DNA of 64,000 nucleotides from Arthrobacter globiformis. Its GTDB lineage: Bacteria > Actinomycetota > Actinomycetes > Actinomycetales > Micrococcaceae. The notes beneath the pieces are model-generated. The model searched no databases. It saw only the letters and a program-made list of their open reading frames with translations, and was not told where the DNA came from. Of this stretch, positions 54,058 through 62,529 are shown one piece after another. The position numbers were made by a program, and so were the translations under genes. Location: assembly GCF_030818015.1 (NCBI RefSeq), contig NZ_JAUSZX010000001.1:4526001-4590000 (forward strand). Direction: 5' to 3'. Every line of letters starts with the position of its first letter. Within the stretch, counting starts at the first letter, position 1.

Positions 54058-54696
54058 TTAGTGGAGGATTCCGCGTCGGATGGCTTGGGCGACCGCGGAT
54101 GCCCGGTCAGAGACTTCGAGCTTTTCGTAGATGTGCTGCAGATGCGTCTTAACGGTCGTCAAAGAGATGTGCAGCTCGTTGGCAATCTTCTGACCCGAAT
54201 GGCCATCTGCTGCAAGACGAAGAATATCGACCTCGCGGGCGGTGAGCGTCGGCCTCTTAGGAGTGTCCCGGCGAGTCCGTAGTTCACGGGCGAGAACGTC
54301 CTGCGCGAACGGGGCGATGATGGTTCCACCGGCACCAATGCGCAGGACTGCATCCGTGATCTCGTCAAAGGACGCCGCCTTCTCCAGGAACCCGCGGGCT
54401 CCATGCGTGAAGGCTCTGAAGACCGTCTTGCTGTCCATGTATGCTGTCAAGACAAGAATGCTCGTCGGTGCCGCTTCAGCGAACAGCGTCTCAAGAACTT
54501 CCATGCCGCCGAGTTCAGGCAGTTGTAAATCCATGACTGCCACGTCTGGCTTCAGTTCCCGGATCGCTGCTAGTGCACTCTTGCCGTCTCCGGCGGAGCC
54601 CACAACCTCGATTTGAGGCACGTTCTTCCAGTTCTGGGCGAGGCCCTCCCTGTAGACCGGGTGGTCATCGGCGATGAAGACGGTGAAGATCTTCAT
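54058..54696 (-). CDS. NarL-family response regulator
   Basis: A 212-residue response regulator. The receiver domain has Asp-Asp in IADDHPVYREG, the phospho-acceptor Asp in AVMDLQLPELGG near residue 56, and Lys in FLEKAASFDE. The C-terminal LuxR HTH is LTAREVDILRLAADGHSGQKIANELHISLTTVKTHL. Its ATG overlaps the stop of the upstream kinase by 4 nt, so the two form a pair. Targets are not shown. Confidence 0.93.
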   Translation of the reverse strand: MKIFTVFIADDHPVYREGLAQNWKNVPQIEVVGSAGDGKSALAAIRELKPDVAVMDLQLPELGGMEVLETLFAEAAPTSILVLTAYMDSKTVFRAFTHGARGFLEKAASFDEITDAVLRIGAGGTIIAPFAQDVLARELRTRRDTPKRPTLTAREVDILRLAADGHSGQKIANELHISLTTVKTHLQHIYEKLEVSDRASAVAQAIRRGILH

Positions 54697-56609
54697 GCCA
54701 GAGCTAGCGCCTGGCGAACTGTCCGCGCAAAATGCTCGATATCGAACGGTTTCGTTAGGTAGTCAAGGATTTTCATACTCCGGAGTTCGGCTATGCGCGC
54801 CGGAGTTGCATCTGCGGAAAGAATAATCACCGGGATGTCCTTCGTACGCTGGTCCTGCTGCAAGAGTTTTACGACTTCAACCCCTGACATGTCGGAGAGA
54901 TTCACGTCCAGCAGGATAAGCTGAGGCGCGTTGTCCTGGGCCAAAGCTACCCCGGACTCACCACTTGTGGCGGAAATAAGGTTCAGCCCGCCCATCCCGG
55001 AAATGATGTTCTCCACCAAGCGGATATTCGCGTAAGTGTCTTCAATCTGCAGGATCGTAGCATGAGCAGCGTCGCTGGTGTCGACAGCATCTTTTTTGGG
55101 GGCCGACGTGTCGAGATCCTCCTCCGGCGCAGGCGCGAGCGGCATGTCCACGTAAAAAGTTGATCCCTCGCCCGGGGCGGTGTGTTCAATGCCCAAGGAG
55201 CCGCCCATTTCCTCCACAAGTCGCCGGGAAAGGGCAAGGCCCAAGCCGGACCCCTCAATGGAAGCCGATTGATCAAGGCGCACAAATGGTTTGAACAGCC
55301 GCTCCACGTCGTCCTCGGACATCCCAGGGCCTGTGTCCATGACCAAGAAGCGCAGCGCCCCGTCCACTACCTCGCACCAGACCCTGACAGCACCCTGTGG
55401 GTTGTTGAACTTCACAGCATTGCTCAGCAAGTTGATGAAGACTTGCCTTAGCCGCTGAGTGTCAGCTAGGACGTAACGGTGCAAGGCACCATGCAAATCG
55501 CTAGCGATCTCGATGTCCTGTGCAGCGGCCAGGGGGCGGACCAATTTGAGGGCCTGGTGGATCGAGTCGATTGCCGGTACAGGAGCGGAGGCAATGCCAG
55601 GGGCGCCGGCCTCGATCCAGGTGATGTCCAGAACATCATTAACGAGTGCCAGGAGGTGCTTGCCGGCATCGAGGATATGACTTGTACTCTCGGCTGCGCG
55701 GGGGCTCAGGGGCAAATCCTGAAGCAGTTGCGCGAACCCTAATATGGCGTTCAGCGGCGTCCGCAGCTCGTGGCTCATCCTGGATAGGAATTCGCTTTTC
55801 GATCGGTTAGCACGCTCCGCGTCATGCATCGCTTCCCGCGCGGCCCTTTCTGCCCGTTTCCGGTCAGTGATGTCCGTGGAGATCGCGCCTAGAGCGTATG
55901 GCTTGCCGGCGTCATCCAGAAGCGGGAATTTTATGGACAGCCAACGGCTGTCTTCATCCAATTCGGACTGGTCCCGGTCTGTCGCCAAGAGTTCCTCGAC
56001 TTCGATTGAGCTGGCGGTCCTGATGACCATGTCATCGTTGTTGGAGTAGTTGTCGGCCACGGCCTTGGGAAACAGGTCATAATCAGTCAGGCCGATGATT
56101 GATTCTGCTGTGACCCCCAGGCGTCGGGCGTAGTAGTGGTTGGCAATTAGGTAACGGCCGTCCAGGTCTTTGACGTACATGAGGGCCGCTGAATTATCTA
56201 ATAGATCCTTCAACTGCCTGATTGTCGAGTGTAAGTCGTGTTCGATGGAGTCCGGCTCCGCCAGCGCAGCAAACTGAACGACCAGATACTCCGCAGGATC
56301 GCCGGGTACGTTGAACATCTTGACCTGAGGGCGGTAGGCAGCCAGCTGGTCGCCCAGACGAAACGTCATGGTTTGATCGTCAGCCGGTTCAGAAAGCGAT
56401 GTCGCAACGAGTTTTATCAGGGCCGGTGTTGGGACTTCATCCGGATTAACCGCGGGCTCGGTTGAGTTGTGCAGCAATGCATCGAGCTCGCCGTTGCCTC
56501 CCAGGAACACCAGCTCTGTAGGGGATTCTTTACGAAAGATGGCAGTAGCCAGGGGGGCGGCGTCGAAAGCGCGCTGTTTCAGCAGGCGAAGGGCCTCATC
56601 GGGGCTCAC
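54693..56609 (-). CDS. Hybrid sensor histidine kinase
   Basis: A 638-residue soluble hybrid kinase with no visible membrane segment. Order: an N-terminal sensor region (1-130); a PAS domain (about 150-260, YLIANHYYARRLGVTAESIIG); HisKA with the phosphorylation His in FLSRMSHELRTPLNAIL; the ATPase domain with NLLSNAVKFNN, DTGPGMSE and GSGLGLALS; and a C-terminal receiver with its Asp in LILLDVNLSDMSG. The GTG start at 56609 has only a weak ribosome site. The HisKA-type kinase paired with a NarL-type regulator is an unusual combination. The signal is probably cytosolic. Confidence 0.92.
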   Translation of the reverse strand: MSPDEALRLLKQRAFDAAPLATAIFRKESPTELVFLGGNGELDALLHNSTEPAVNPDEVPTPALIKLVATSLSEPADDQTMTFRLGDQLAAYRPQVKMFNVPGDPAEYLVVQFAALAEPDSIEHDLHSTIRQLKDLLDNSAALMYVKDLDGRYLIANHYYARRLGVTAESIIGLTDYDLFPKAVADNYSNNDDMVIRTASSIEVEELLATDRDQSELDEDSRWLSIKFPLLDDAGKPYALGAISTDITDRKRAERAAREAMHDAERANRSKSEFLSRMSHELRTPLNAILGFAQLLQDLPLSPRAAESTSHILDAGKHLLALVNDVLDITWIEAGAPGIASAPVPAIDSIHQALKLVRPLAAAQDIEIASDLHGALHRYVLADTQRLRQVFINLLSNAVKFNNPQGAVRVWCEVVDGALRFLVMDTGPGMSEDDVERLFKPFVRLDQSASIEGSGLGLALSRRLVEEMGGSLGIEHTAPGEGSTFYVDMPLAPAPEEDLDTSAPKKDAVDTSDAAHATILQIEDTYANIRLVENIISGMGGLNLISATSGESGVALAQDNAPQLILLDVNLSDMSGVEVVKLLQQDQRTKDIPVIILSADATPARIAELRSMKILDYLTKPFDIEHFARTVRQALALA

Positions 56610-56789
56610 GGCAATAGTCTTTCACGGTGCTCGATCATGTCGGCAGGTGCTGCGTTGAATAATTCATGGATCAGCGGATTAGGCGTAAGCGCCTCCATTG
56701 TACTCAGCGCTGGACCTCCAGTTCATTTGCGGGAATGGAAGTCGGCCGGTCCTTTCAGGACCAGGCCGACAAAACATGGCGGGCCGTAG

Positions 56790-57029
56790 TTACCTACCCG
56801 CCACGGCAAGAAGCTTTTCCTGGGACGGGTATTGCCATTCGACCCACTGCAGCGGAAGACCTGCCCGCTCAGCCACAAGAGAATGTGTGACGGTTTCGGG
56901 GCCTCCTGCACCACTTATCTCCGTGATGCAGGCAATGAGGGCAGCGGTCCTTCTTTCGTTGCGCTCCCGGAGAATGTCGGCAACGGTTCTTGCCGGTTTC
57001 GTTTTTCGTTTCTCGCGCCAAAGCGACAT
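56790..57029 (-). CDS. TetR-like DNA-binding domain only
   Basis: A 79-residue protein with the pattern of a TetR-family N-terminal HTH: VADILRERNERRTAALIACITEI, a VTHSLVAERAGLPLQWVEWQYPS segment, and KLLAVAG. The usual ligand domain of about 130 residues is absent, and the frame ends in a stop soon after. It is probably a truncated regulator, possibly a remnant. ATG 57029 is used; ATG 57047 is the alternative. Confidence 0.45.
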   Translation of the reverse strand: MSLWREKRKTKPARTVADILRERNERRTAALIACITEISGAGGPETVTHSLVAERAGLPLQWVEWQYPSQEKLLAVAGR

Positions 57030-57190
57030 ATAAAATACCTCTGGCAAAGTTGGTTGGTCGTAACTTTCTTAGCCATAGTCGTCGTCCCGAGACCAGGCAG
57101 TTCAGTCAGTTCGGGCGACTGCCTGCCCTACCCTCCTGACTTGACCGTCGGGAGGCAGTGCGACGCCTTAGGGATAACGGCGGATGGGGT

Positions 57191-57724
57191 CTACAACTTG
57201 TCGTCGATACCACGGAGGTGGCGGTACTGACCTTTGAAGTAGAGCAGTGGTTCTTCTTTGTGCCAGGTGGCTGGGCTCATTTCGTTGACGCGTCCGATGA
57301 TGATGTAGTGGTCGCCGGCTTCGTGTTCTGCCCAGATGTCGCAGTCGAGCCACATCAGGGTGCCGGCGATGATGGGGTTGCCTGCGTTAGTTTGGGACCA
57401 GTCGATTCCGGCCCATTTGTCGGTGCCTTTGCGGGCGAACTGGTTTGAGACGGTGTCCTGGTCGTGGGCGAGGACGTTTACGACGAACTTGCCGGTCTCG
57501 CGTATCCGCGGGTAGGTCGTAGAGTTGGTCATGACGCTGAAGGAGACCAGGGGCGGTTCGGTCGAGACGGAGTAGAAGGACTGACAGGTGAAGCCGATCG
57601 GGCCGTCCTCGTCGATGCCGCTGATGATGGTGATGCCGGAAGCGTAGTGCCCGAGTGTGTCACGGAAAACCCGCGGATCAAACGCTGGTTCAAGGGCCGT
57701 CTTCTGGTCCAGAGTGATTGTCAT
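57191..57724 (-). CDS. Flavin reductase, RutF/HpaC type
   Basis: A protein of about 177 residues with the flavin reductase domain: LGHYASGITIISG, GFTCQSFYSVSTEPPLVSF, and FVVNVLAHDQ near 100. It supplies reduced flavin to a partner monooxygenase. AAAGGAG and GAGG lie upstream of ATG 57724. The intact version of the fragment at 52722. The RutA-like enzyme at 49378 is the obvious partner, although the two now lie about 7 kb apart and on opposite strands. Confidence 0.9.
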   Translation of the reverse strand: MTITLDQKTALEPAFDPRVFRDTLGHYASGITIISGIDEDGPIGFTCQSFYSVSTEPPLVSFSVMTNSTTYPRIRETGKFVVNVLAHDQDTVSNQFARKGTDKWAGIDWSQTNAGNPIIAGTLMWLDCDIWAEHEAGDHYIIIGRVNEMSPATWHKEEPLLYFKGQYRHLRGIDDKL

Positions 57725-57760
57725 ATTCCTCAACTCCTTTGTGTGGTGTGGATAGTCGTT

Positions 57761-58012
57761 CTATTCGCCGTACATGAGGCCGGCGAGAAATCGTTCAAAT
57801 TCGGGGTTGGGTTGCGTGCCCCGGGCCATTGACTCCGCAGATTCATCGCTTGGCTCGATGTAGACGCCCTCCCAGGCAAAGGCGCTGATCTGTCCGGGTG
57901 CCACAAGGGCTTGGCGTGTCTCTGCAGTCTGGAAAGACTGGTCGGCTGTTGAAGCGGGGATGGCCCTCCGCTTTGAACGGAACGTCATGGGCAGTTGGAA
58001 CGTGATTGACAT
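57761..58012 (-). CDS. Small protein before the flavin reductase
   Basis: An 83-residue protein I do not recognise. The start is strongly supported by AAGGAGG eight bases before ATG 58012. It begins SITFQLPMTFRSKRRA, has an acidic middle (ESAESM) and ends FLAGLMYGE. It precedes the flavin reductase gene by 36 nt in the same direction, so they form an operon. It may be a small accessory protein of a monooxygenase whose main gene has been lost or moved. Confidence 0.65.
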   Translation of the reverse strand: MSITFQLPMTFRSKRRAIPASTADQSFQTAETRQALVAPGQISAFAWEGVYIEPSDESAESMARGTQPNPEFERFLAGLMYGE

Positions 58013-58846
58013 GACGGCTTCCTCCTTGAAGCGAGCTACCAACAACGTGGACAGGAATCTTGAAGATAAGCAGGGACCGTGTTGCCCAGCCACATCAATT
58101 CTTTCGTCAGGTGATGTGGCGCACATCGGCCGGTTGGGTTTCCGATGGGATGGTCTTTTTCCGACCAAAAGGATGATGCAAGTTCCCCAAAGGCTGTGAT
58201 TTGGTAGAGCAAGTCAGCTTCCGGTAGGGAGGCGCCCCGGCAATATCTGCTTTTGGGCCAAATGACGCTAAACATACCGTCTGTGCTTATACCTGAAAAT
58301 AACCTGGCCAGGAGGTCCGCGGCCGATGGCTTTGCCCGCAATGAAACGCTTCTTCCGGTGGCTCGCATCCTGGCGACTTGAACTGGCCGATGGGGAGGGG
58401 CTGGGCAAGAATGAGTGTTCTGACTGCGGACACGACTCTGGGGGAACGGCGGAAAACCTCTATTGGCTCGCCGCACTAAATGGAATCCCAGTCGAAACCA
58501 TGCGTGCAACAGAGGAGCGAAGCAAGGACGACCGTTGCGGCTGCACAAACGATGCACACATCAGATACCGAATTCTAAATCCCTGCCTTAACCCAGTTCC
58601 CTAAGCTGAGCTACCACCGGTGTTCGCTCCACCAGGGCAAATACCGCAAAGACCGAGTACCGCCCCCACAGCCAGGGACAATCCTGATGGGCTATCCACC
58701 GCTACTGCTGCTGAGGGAGCTTTCCCGATGGCTCCCGATTTCCAGCCGTGGATAACCCGGATTGACCCCAACCATGGACAGCCCGCGTGGTCACCTTAAG
58801 CATTGGCTAACAACACCCGATTTAGAACAGGCCCGCGGGCGGTTCC
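58013..58846. other. Gap with one weak ORF
   Basis: About 830 nt. Only the frame at 58326 has any support. The rest has no ribosome sites or recognisable motifs. Confidence 0.45.
58326..58604 (+). CDS. Possible small Cys-rich protein
   Basis: A 92-residue frame with a good ribosome site (AGGAGGT, 58310-58316, nine bases before the ATG). It has a basic, Trp-rich start and two Cys-rich stretches (CSDCGH and CGCTNDAH) that could bind zinc. No family recognised. The frame may be fortuitous. Confidence 0.4.
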   Translation: MALPAMKRFFRWLASWRLELADGEGLGKNECSDCGHDSGGTAENLYWLAALNGIPVETMRATEERSKDDRCGCTNDAHIRYRILNPCLNPVP

Positions 58847-59244
58847 TCACAGGGGTAGAGGGGCGAGTTTGGAGCGGTGCCCGTCGTCCAGGGTGCAGCC
58901 CTTGAACGGCCCGTCAGTTGAGAGCAGAACAGGCATGTGGTGGTCTGCGTGGTCGCGCCACCACACGCTCATCCCCGTGGTGCCGTCCAAGCGCAGGAAC
59001 TCCCAGGCACGCCACAGCGCTTCGAGGCGGCTGATCGCTTCGGCGTGCTTCCACCACTGCGGGCACCAGGTCACACCGCCCTGCACGTTGAGTTGCCGGC
59101 GGTAGGTGTTTGCAAGCTTTTGCTGACGAATTCGGCCACGTTCGGGTAGAACAGCTCAGGGGCGTCCGAGTCCTCCTCGGCGGGCTCGGCGGGGGCTGCG
59201 GTGTCCTCCAGCTCGTCGTCCCACTCCCCCAGGCCCTCACTCAT
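58847..59244 (-). pseudogene. Frameshifted DUF4913 gene
   Basis: On the minus strand the first 50 residues (MSEGLGEWDDELED, then LFYPNVAEFVSKSLQ) and, in another frame, about 80 residues (YRRQLNVQGG, TWCPQWWKHAEAISRLEALWRAWE, MSVWWRDHADHHMPVLL) together make a DUF4913 protein. A frameshift lies near 59105. DUF4913 proteins accompany actinobacterial conjugative or integrative elements, so this is a likely element remnant. It abuts the truncated LacI gene. Confidence 0.75.
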
Positions 59245-59309
59245 TGGGAGGCCCCCGCGGTGATCCACCGGTTGCCGGCCGCGGCCGCCGGCTTGTTCGC
59301 GGGTCATAT

Positions 59310-60077
59310 GCGGTGATAGCGGTCCTCGCGGCAAGCCTGGATGATGACGCTGCACGTGAAGAGGAGCTAGTCAAAGCGTTTCTCCGAAGGCGCGTGGATG
59401 GACTGGTTCTGACCCCGGTCGCCAAAAGCCAGGGGTACCTGCCGGAACATTCCAAGGACCTTCCGATGGTCTTCATCGACAGGGAACCGGTCGGCATCGA
59501 TGCCGATGCAGTCGTAAGCGACAACGCCGCTGGCGCGGCCAAGGCCGCCGCGCACCTGATTTCCCAAGGCCACACCAAACTCGCCTACCTAGGTGGCCGC
59601 ACGGACATCCAGACCGCCCGGGAACGGCGCCACGGCTTTATTAACGAGTTGGGCCGCGCAGGTATTTCGACCGACACAATTCCCTTCCTGGAAGGACTCC
59701 GCAGTGAGGAATCAGCACGGAAGGCGGCAAGAGAGCTACTCACGGGTGCTGAACCGCCGACGGCCATCTTCTCTGCACAGATTTTGGTGACCTTCGGTGT
59801 AATGCGGGCGTTACAGGAACTGGGGCTGAACCGGGCTGTAGCCTTGGTCGGATTCGGCGACTTCACCCTCTCTGACATGATGAACCCCGGTATAACCGTC
59901 GTCGCCCAGCACCCCGAGCACCTGGGTAGAGTAGCCGCAGAGCGGATTTTGGCCCGCATCAACGGAGACCGACAGGAACCGCGAACTTACACCATCCCCT
60001 CTGAGCTGATTCTCCGAGGGTCTGGGGAAGTTCCGCCGCCCCGCCCTAATCGGCGACTGCACTATGCCAAACTCTGA
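59310..60077 (+). pseudogene. LacI-family regulator lacking its DNA-binding end
   Basis: About 255 residues match the sugar-binding part of a LacI regulator: EEELVKAFLRRRVDGLVL, VVSDNAAGAAKAAAHLISQGHTKLAYLGG, and LVGFGDFTLSDMMNPGITVV. The HTH and roughly the first 110 residues are missing. The coding homology begins abruptly near 59310, where the DUF4913 remnant starts on the other strand. This is a truncated gene, probably cut by the insertion or loss of a mobile element. Confidence 0.75.
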
Positions 60078-60313
60078 CGACAGCAGGTCCCCCGGACAAC
60101 GCTAACTACCGCCCTGGTCGCCGCTTCAGCCCACGGCGACCGTGCTCGTCCACATGCGTATCTCGACGCCGAGGGAAAAACACGACAAGCCCCCAACAGC
60201 GTCTATCGGGTTGAGGTACACCCCACACTGACATCAAACGATCCAAGTATCTTGGCCTGCTCCAATAAAGGCCATAGAGCTCAATCCGACAGGTTGAGGG
60301 TTTGGAGGCTCAG

Positions 60314-60879
60314 GTGGCTGGTCAGCGGATCGGGTACGTGCGCGTCAGCACGCTGGACCAGAACGAGAAACGGCAGCTCGAAGGCCAGGTTCTGGACCGG
60401 GTCTTTACGGACAAAGCCTCGGCAGGGACACGTTCAGACCGGAGCTGACTGAGTTGCTGCGGTTCGCCCGTAACGGGGACACCGTGGCGGTGCACAGCAT
60501 GGACCCGCTCGCCCGCAACCTCGATGACCTGCGTGCTCTCGTCCAGGGCCTCACACGCAAAGGGGTCCGGGTGGAGTTCGTCAAAGAGAGCCTGGTCTTC
60601 ACTGGCGAGGACTCCCCCATGGCCAACCTGATGCTCTCGGTGATGGGGGCCTTCGCCGAATTCGAACGCTCCCTGATTCGGGAGCGGCAGAGGGAAGGCA
60701 TAGCCCTGGCCCGGCAGCGCGGCGCCTACAAAGGACGGAAGAAGACCCTCACACCGGAACGGGCGGCCGAACTGGTCCAGAGGGCAGCGCATGGAATCCC
60801 CAAATCCGCCCTCGCCAGCGACTACGGCATCAGCCGGGAATCGGTGTACCAGTACCAGCGCCAAGCCAAGCTTGGGTGA
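60314..60879 (+). pseudogene. Frameshifted serine recombinase
   Basis: A resolvase/invertase-type serine recombinase broken by one missing base near 60420. The first 38 codons read IGYVRVSTLDQN (Tyr, Arg and catalytic Ser present) to TDKAS. The rest is in another frame and continues LRFARNGD, HSMDPLARNLDDLR, GAFAEFERSLIRERQREGIALA, and a C-terminal HTH (ALASDYGISRESVYQY). The conserved active-site MDRLxR reads MDPLAR, replacing one catalytic Arg by Pro. So two independent defects are visible. GGAGG precedes GTG 60314. It ends 48 nt before repeat site N. Confidence 0.85.
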
Positions 60880-60927
60880 AGCCCTCCGCTACTGACCTGC
60901 CGCTGACGCAACAACAACCACACCAGC

Positions 60928-60952
60928 TTGAGGAATCTCCATTATCGGCGCT
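60928..60952 (+). repeat. Directional repeat site N
   Basis: Copy N: TTGAGGAATCT, then CCATTATCGGCGCTT, near-consensus. It is the only copy next to a recombinase gene. Confidence 0.85.
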
Positions 60953-61047
60953 TCCGAGTAGGGGTCCTTCAGCGCGTCCATTTGCGGGCGGAGGGTTTCG
61001 CTGCGAGCGGCTCTTGACGTGTGCGGGTAGTCACATCTATCGTTGAC

Positions 61048-61104
61048 CCTAATCCTTTAGGTAACGCGATAGGAACTCCGCGAAACCTTTCCCTAATCGA
61101 TTAG
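61048..61104. promoter_or_regulatory. LacI operator candidates
   Basis: CCTAATCCTTTAGG at 61048-61061 and the perfect palindrome CTAATCGATTAG at 61093-61104 lie just upstream of the LacI regulator gene. They share the CTAAT half-site and are typical of autoregulated LacI genes. TTGACC at 61043-61048 may be the -35 box. Confidence 0.65.
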
Positions 61105-61118
61105 AAAGCAGTCGCGAA

Positions 61119-62174
61119 ATGGCGAAGAAGCCCACGCTGCGGGACTTGAGCGAAGCCACAGGCCTTTCTTCCTATACGGTTTCGCGCGCCCTGAGTAACG
61201 GCGCGGATGTCTCCGATGCGAGCCGGAAGCTGGTGTTGAAGGCTGCCCGGGAGCTGGGTTACGTCCCGAACCGTGCCGCGCAGGAGCTCCGCAAGAAATC
61301 GCGCAGTTCGATCGCAGTCATCACCGCGAGCACGTCGAACTACTACTACCTGGACCTGATGAAGGGCATTCAGCGGGTTCTGCGGGGATCCAGCCGAAAT
61401 GCCGTTGTGGCCGACATTGCAGCAGAAGGTGTCTACACACCCGAGGTGGAAGATGCCATCGTTCAAGATCTGATCCAGTCACGCACGGCCGGCATTATCA
61501 CTACCCTGACCCTGAGCATGCAGAACGTTAAGCTCCTGGAAAGCTGGGACATTCCCGTGGTTTTCGTGGACTCGGCACCGCCGGAGGACGCGACACAAGT
61601 CCCGAGCATCCTCACAGACAACTTTGCGGCGAGCATGAAAGCGGGGGCGCATTTGGCCCGGCACGGGTATGCGGATTGGCTCTTCCTGGCCTATCCGGGC
61701 CGCTGGTCCACGCGTGCCGAGCGGGAGCGCGGGCTTCGTGAGGCGGCGGCCAAGCACGGGGCTGTACTGCAGGTGCTGGAGACGGAGAACGACGCCGACT
61801 CGGCATACCGGACACTGTCCGCCTATTTGGATACACCCGGCCGGGCCCTGCCCAGGGCGATCATCGCCGGAAACAACCCCCTGCTCCACGGCGTCCTCAC
61901 CGTGCTCCGACAGCGCGGAATTGCTGTCCCCACCCAGGTGGCTCTCATAGCGTTTGACGAGTTTGCCTGGGCTCCCCTGCTGGATCCCCCGCTGACAGTG
62001 GTGGATGAGGACAGCGAATCAATCGGCGTTCTGGCCGCACAGACGCTGACCCGAATCCTGGACGGGCAGCTGGAGGCCGAGCGGCGGGGCGAGTCACCGG
62101 TGCCCGACTACCGTCCCGAGGACCGCCGGGAGGTGAACGCGGACTTAATCGTGCGACAGTCATGCGGATGCTGA
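61119..62174 (+). CDS. LacI-family regulator
   Basis: A 351-residue LacI regulator. The N-terminal HTH (TLRDLSEATGLSSYTVSRALS) and hinge are present, followed by the periplasmic-binding-protein-like sugar domain. The end is Cys-rich (Ser-Cys-Gly-Cys). It lies upstream of a ribose-type ABC transporter in the same direction, so it is the likely repressor. Palindromes in its own promoter suggest autoregulation. Confidence 0.93.
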   Translation: MAKKPTLRDLSEATGLSSYTVSRALSNGADVSDASRKLVLKAARELGYVPNRAAQELRKKSRSSIAVITASTSNYYYLDLMKGIQRVLRGSSRNAVVADIAAEGVYTPEVEDAIVQDLIQSRTAGIITTLTLSMQNVKLLESWDIPVVFVDSAPPEDATQVPSILTDNFAASMKAGAHLARHGYADWLFLAYPGRWSTRAERERGLREAAAKHGAVLQVLETENDADSAYRTLSAYLDTPGRALPRAIIAGNNPLLHGVLTVLRQRGIAVPTQVALIAFDEFAWAPLLDPPLTVVDEDSESIGVLAAQTLTRILDGQLEAERRGESPVPDYRPEDRREVNADLIVRQSCGC

Positions 62175-62529
62175 GCCCCAGCTCCCCCATGACCAAAAGC
62201 AACTGACCTCACCGGCACGTGGCTCGGCTGGTGGCCTCGACGGAAAGCCTGTCCTGGTTTCCACGCGCTGGGTCTGACAACGCAACGGGGCCCTGCCCGC
62301 CCCGACACAAGCCCCTTGCTTTTGGTACTCCAAAGCGTACCGGCAAGGTTTGGTTCCGGCGGAGCCGACCCGCAGAGCTCCGTCCCCCACGGGAACTGAC
62401 CCGACAGCCCCGGTCTTCGCATCGAAGCGAGCCGGCGCAACCTCCACTACCAATTCCATCGACCGCGTTTTTCACGGATCTGGCCGGCCGTCACGGCCTC
62501 GCCGGTTCCGGTTCAAAGGAGATCCGAAA
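62175..62529. other. Gap before the sugar ABC operon
   Basis: 355 nt containing the transporter promoter. The only symmetry seen is TTTGG-TACT-CCAAA at 62321-62334. No CTAAT-type LacI site is visible here. Confidence 0.4.
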
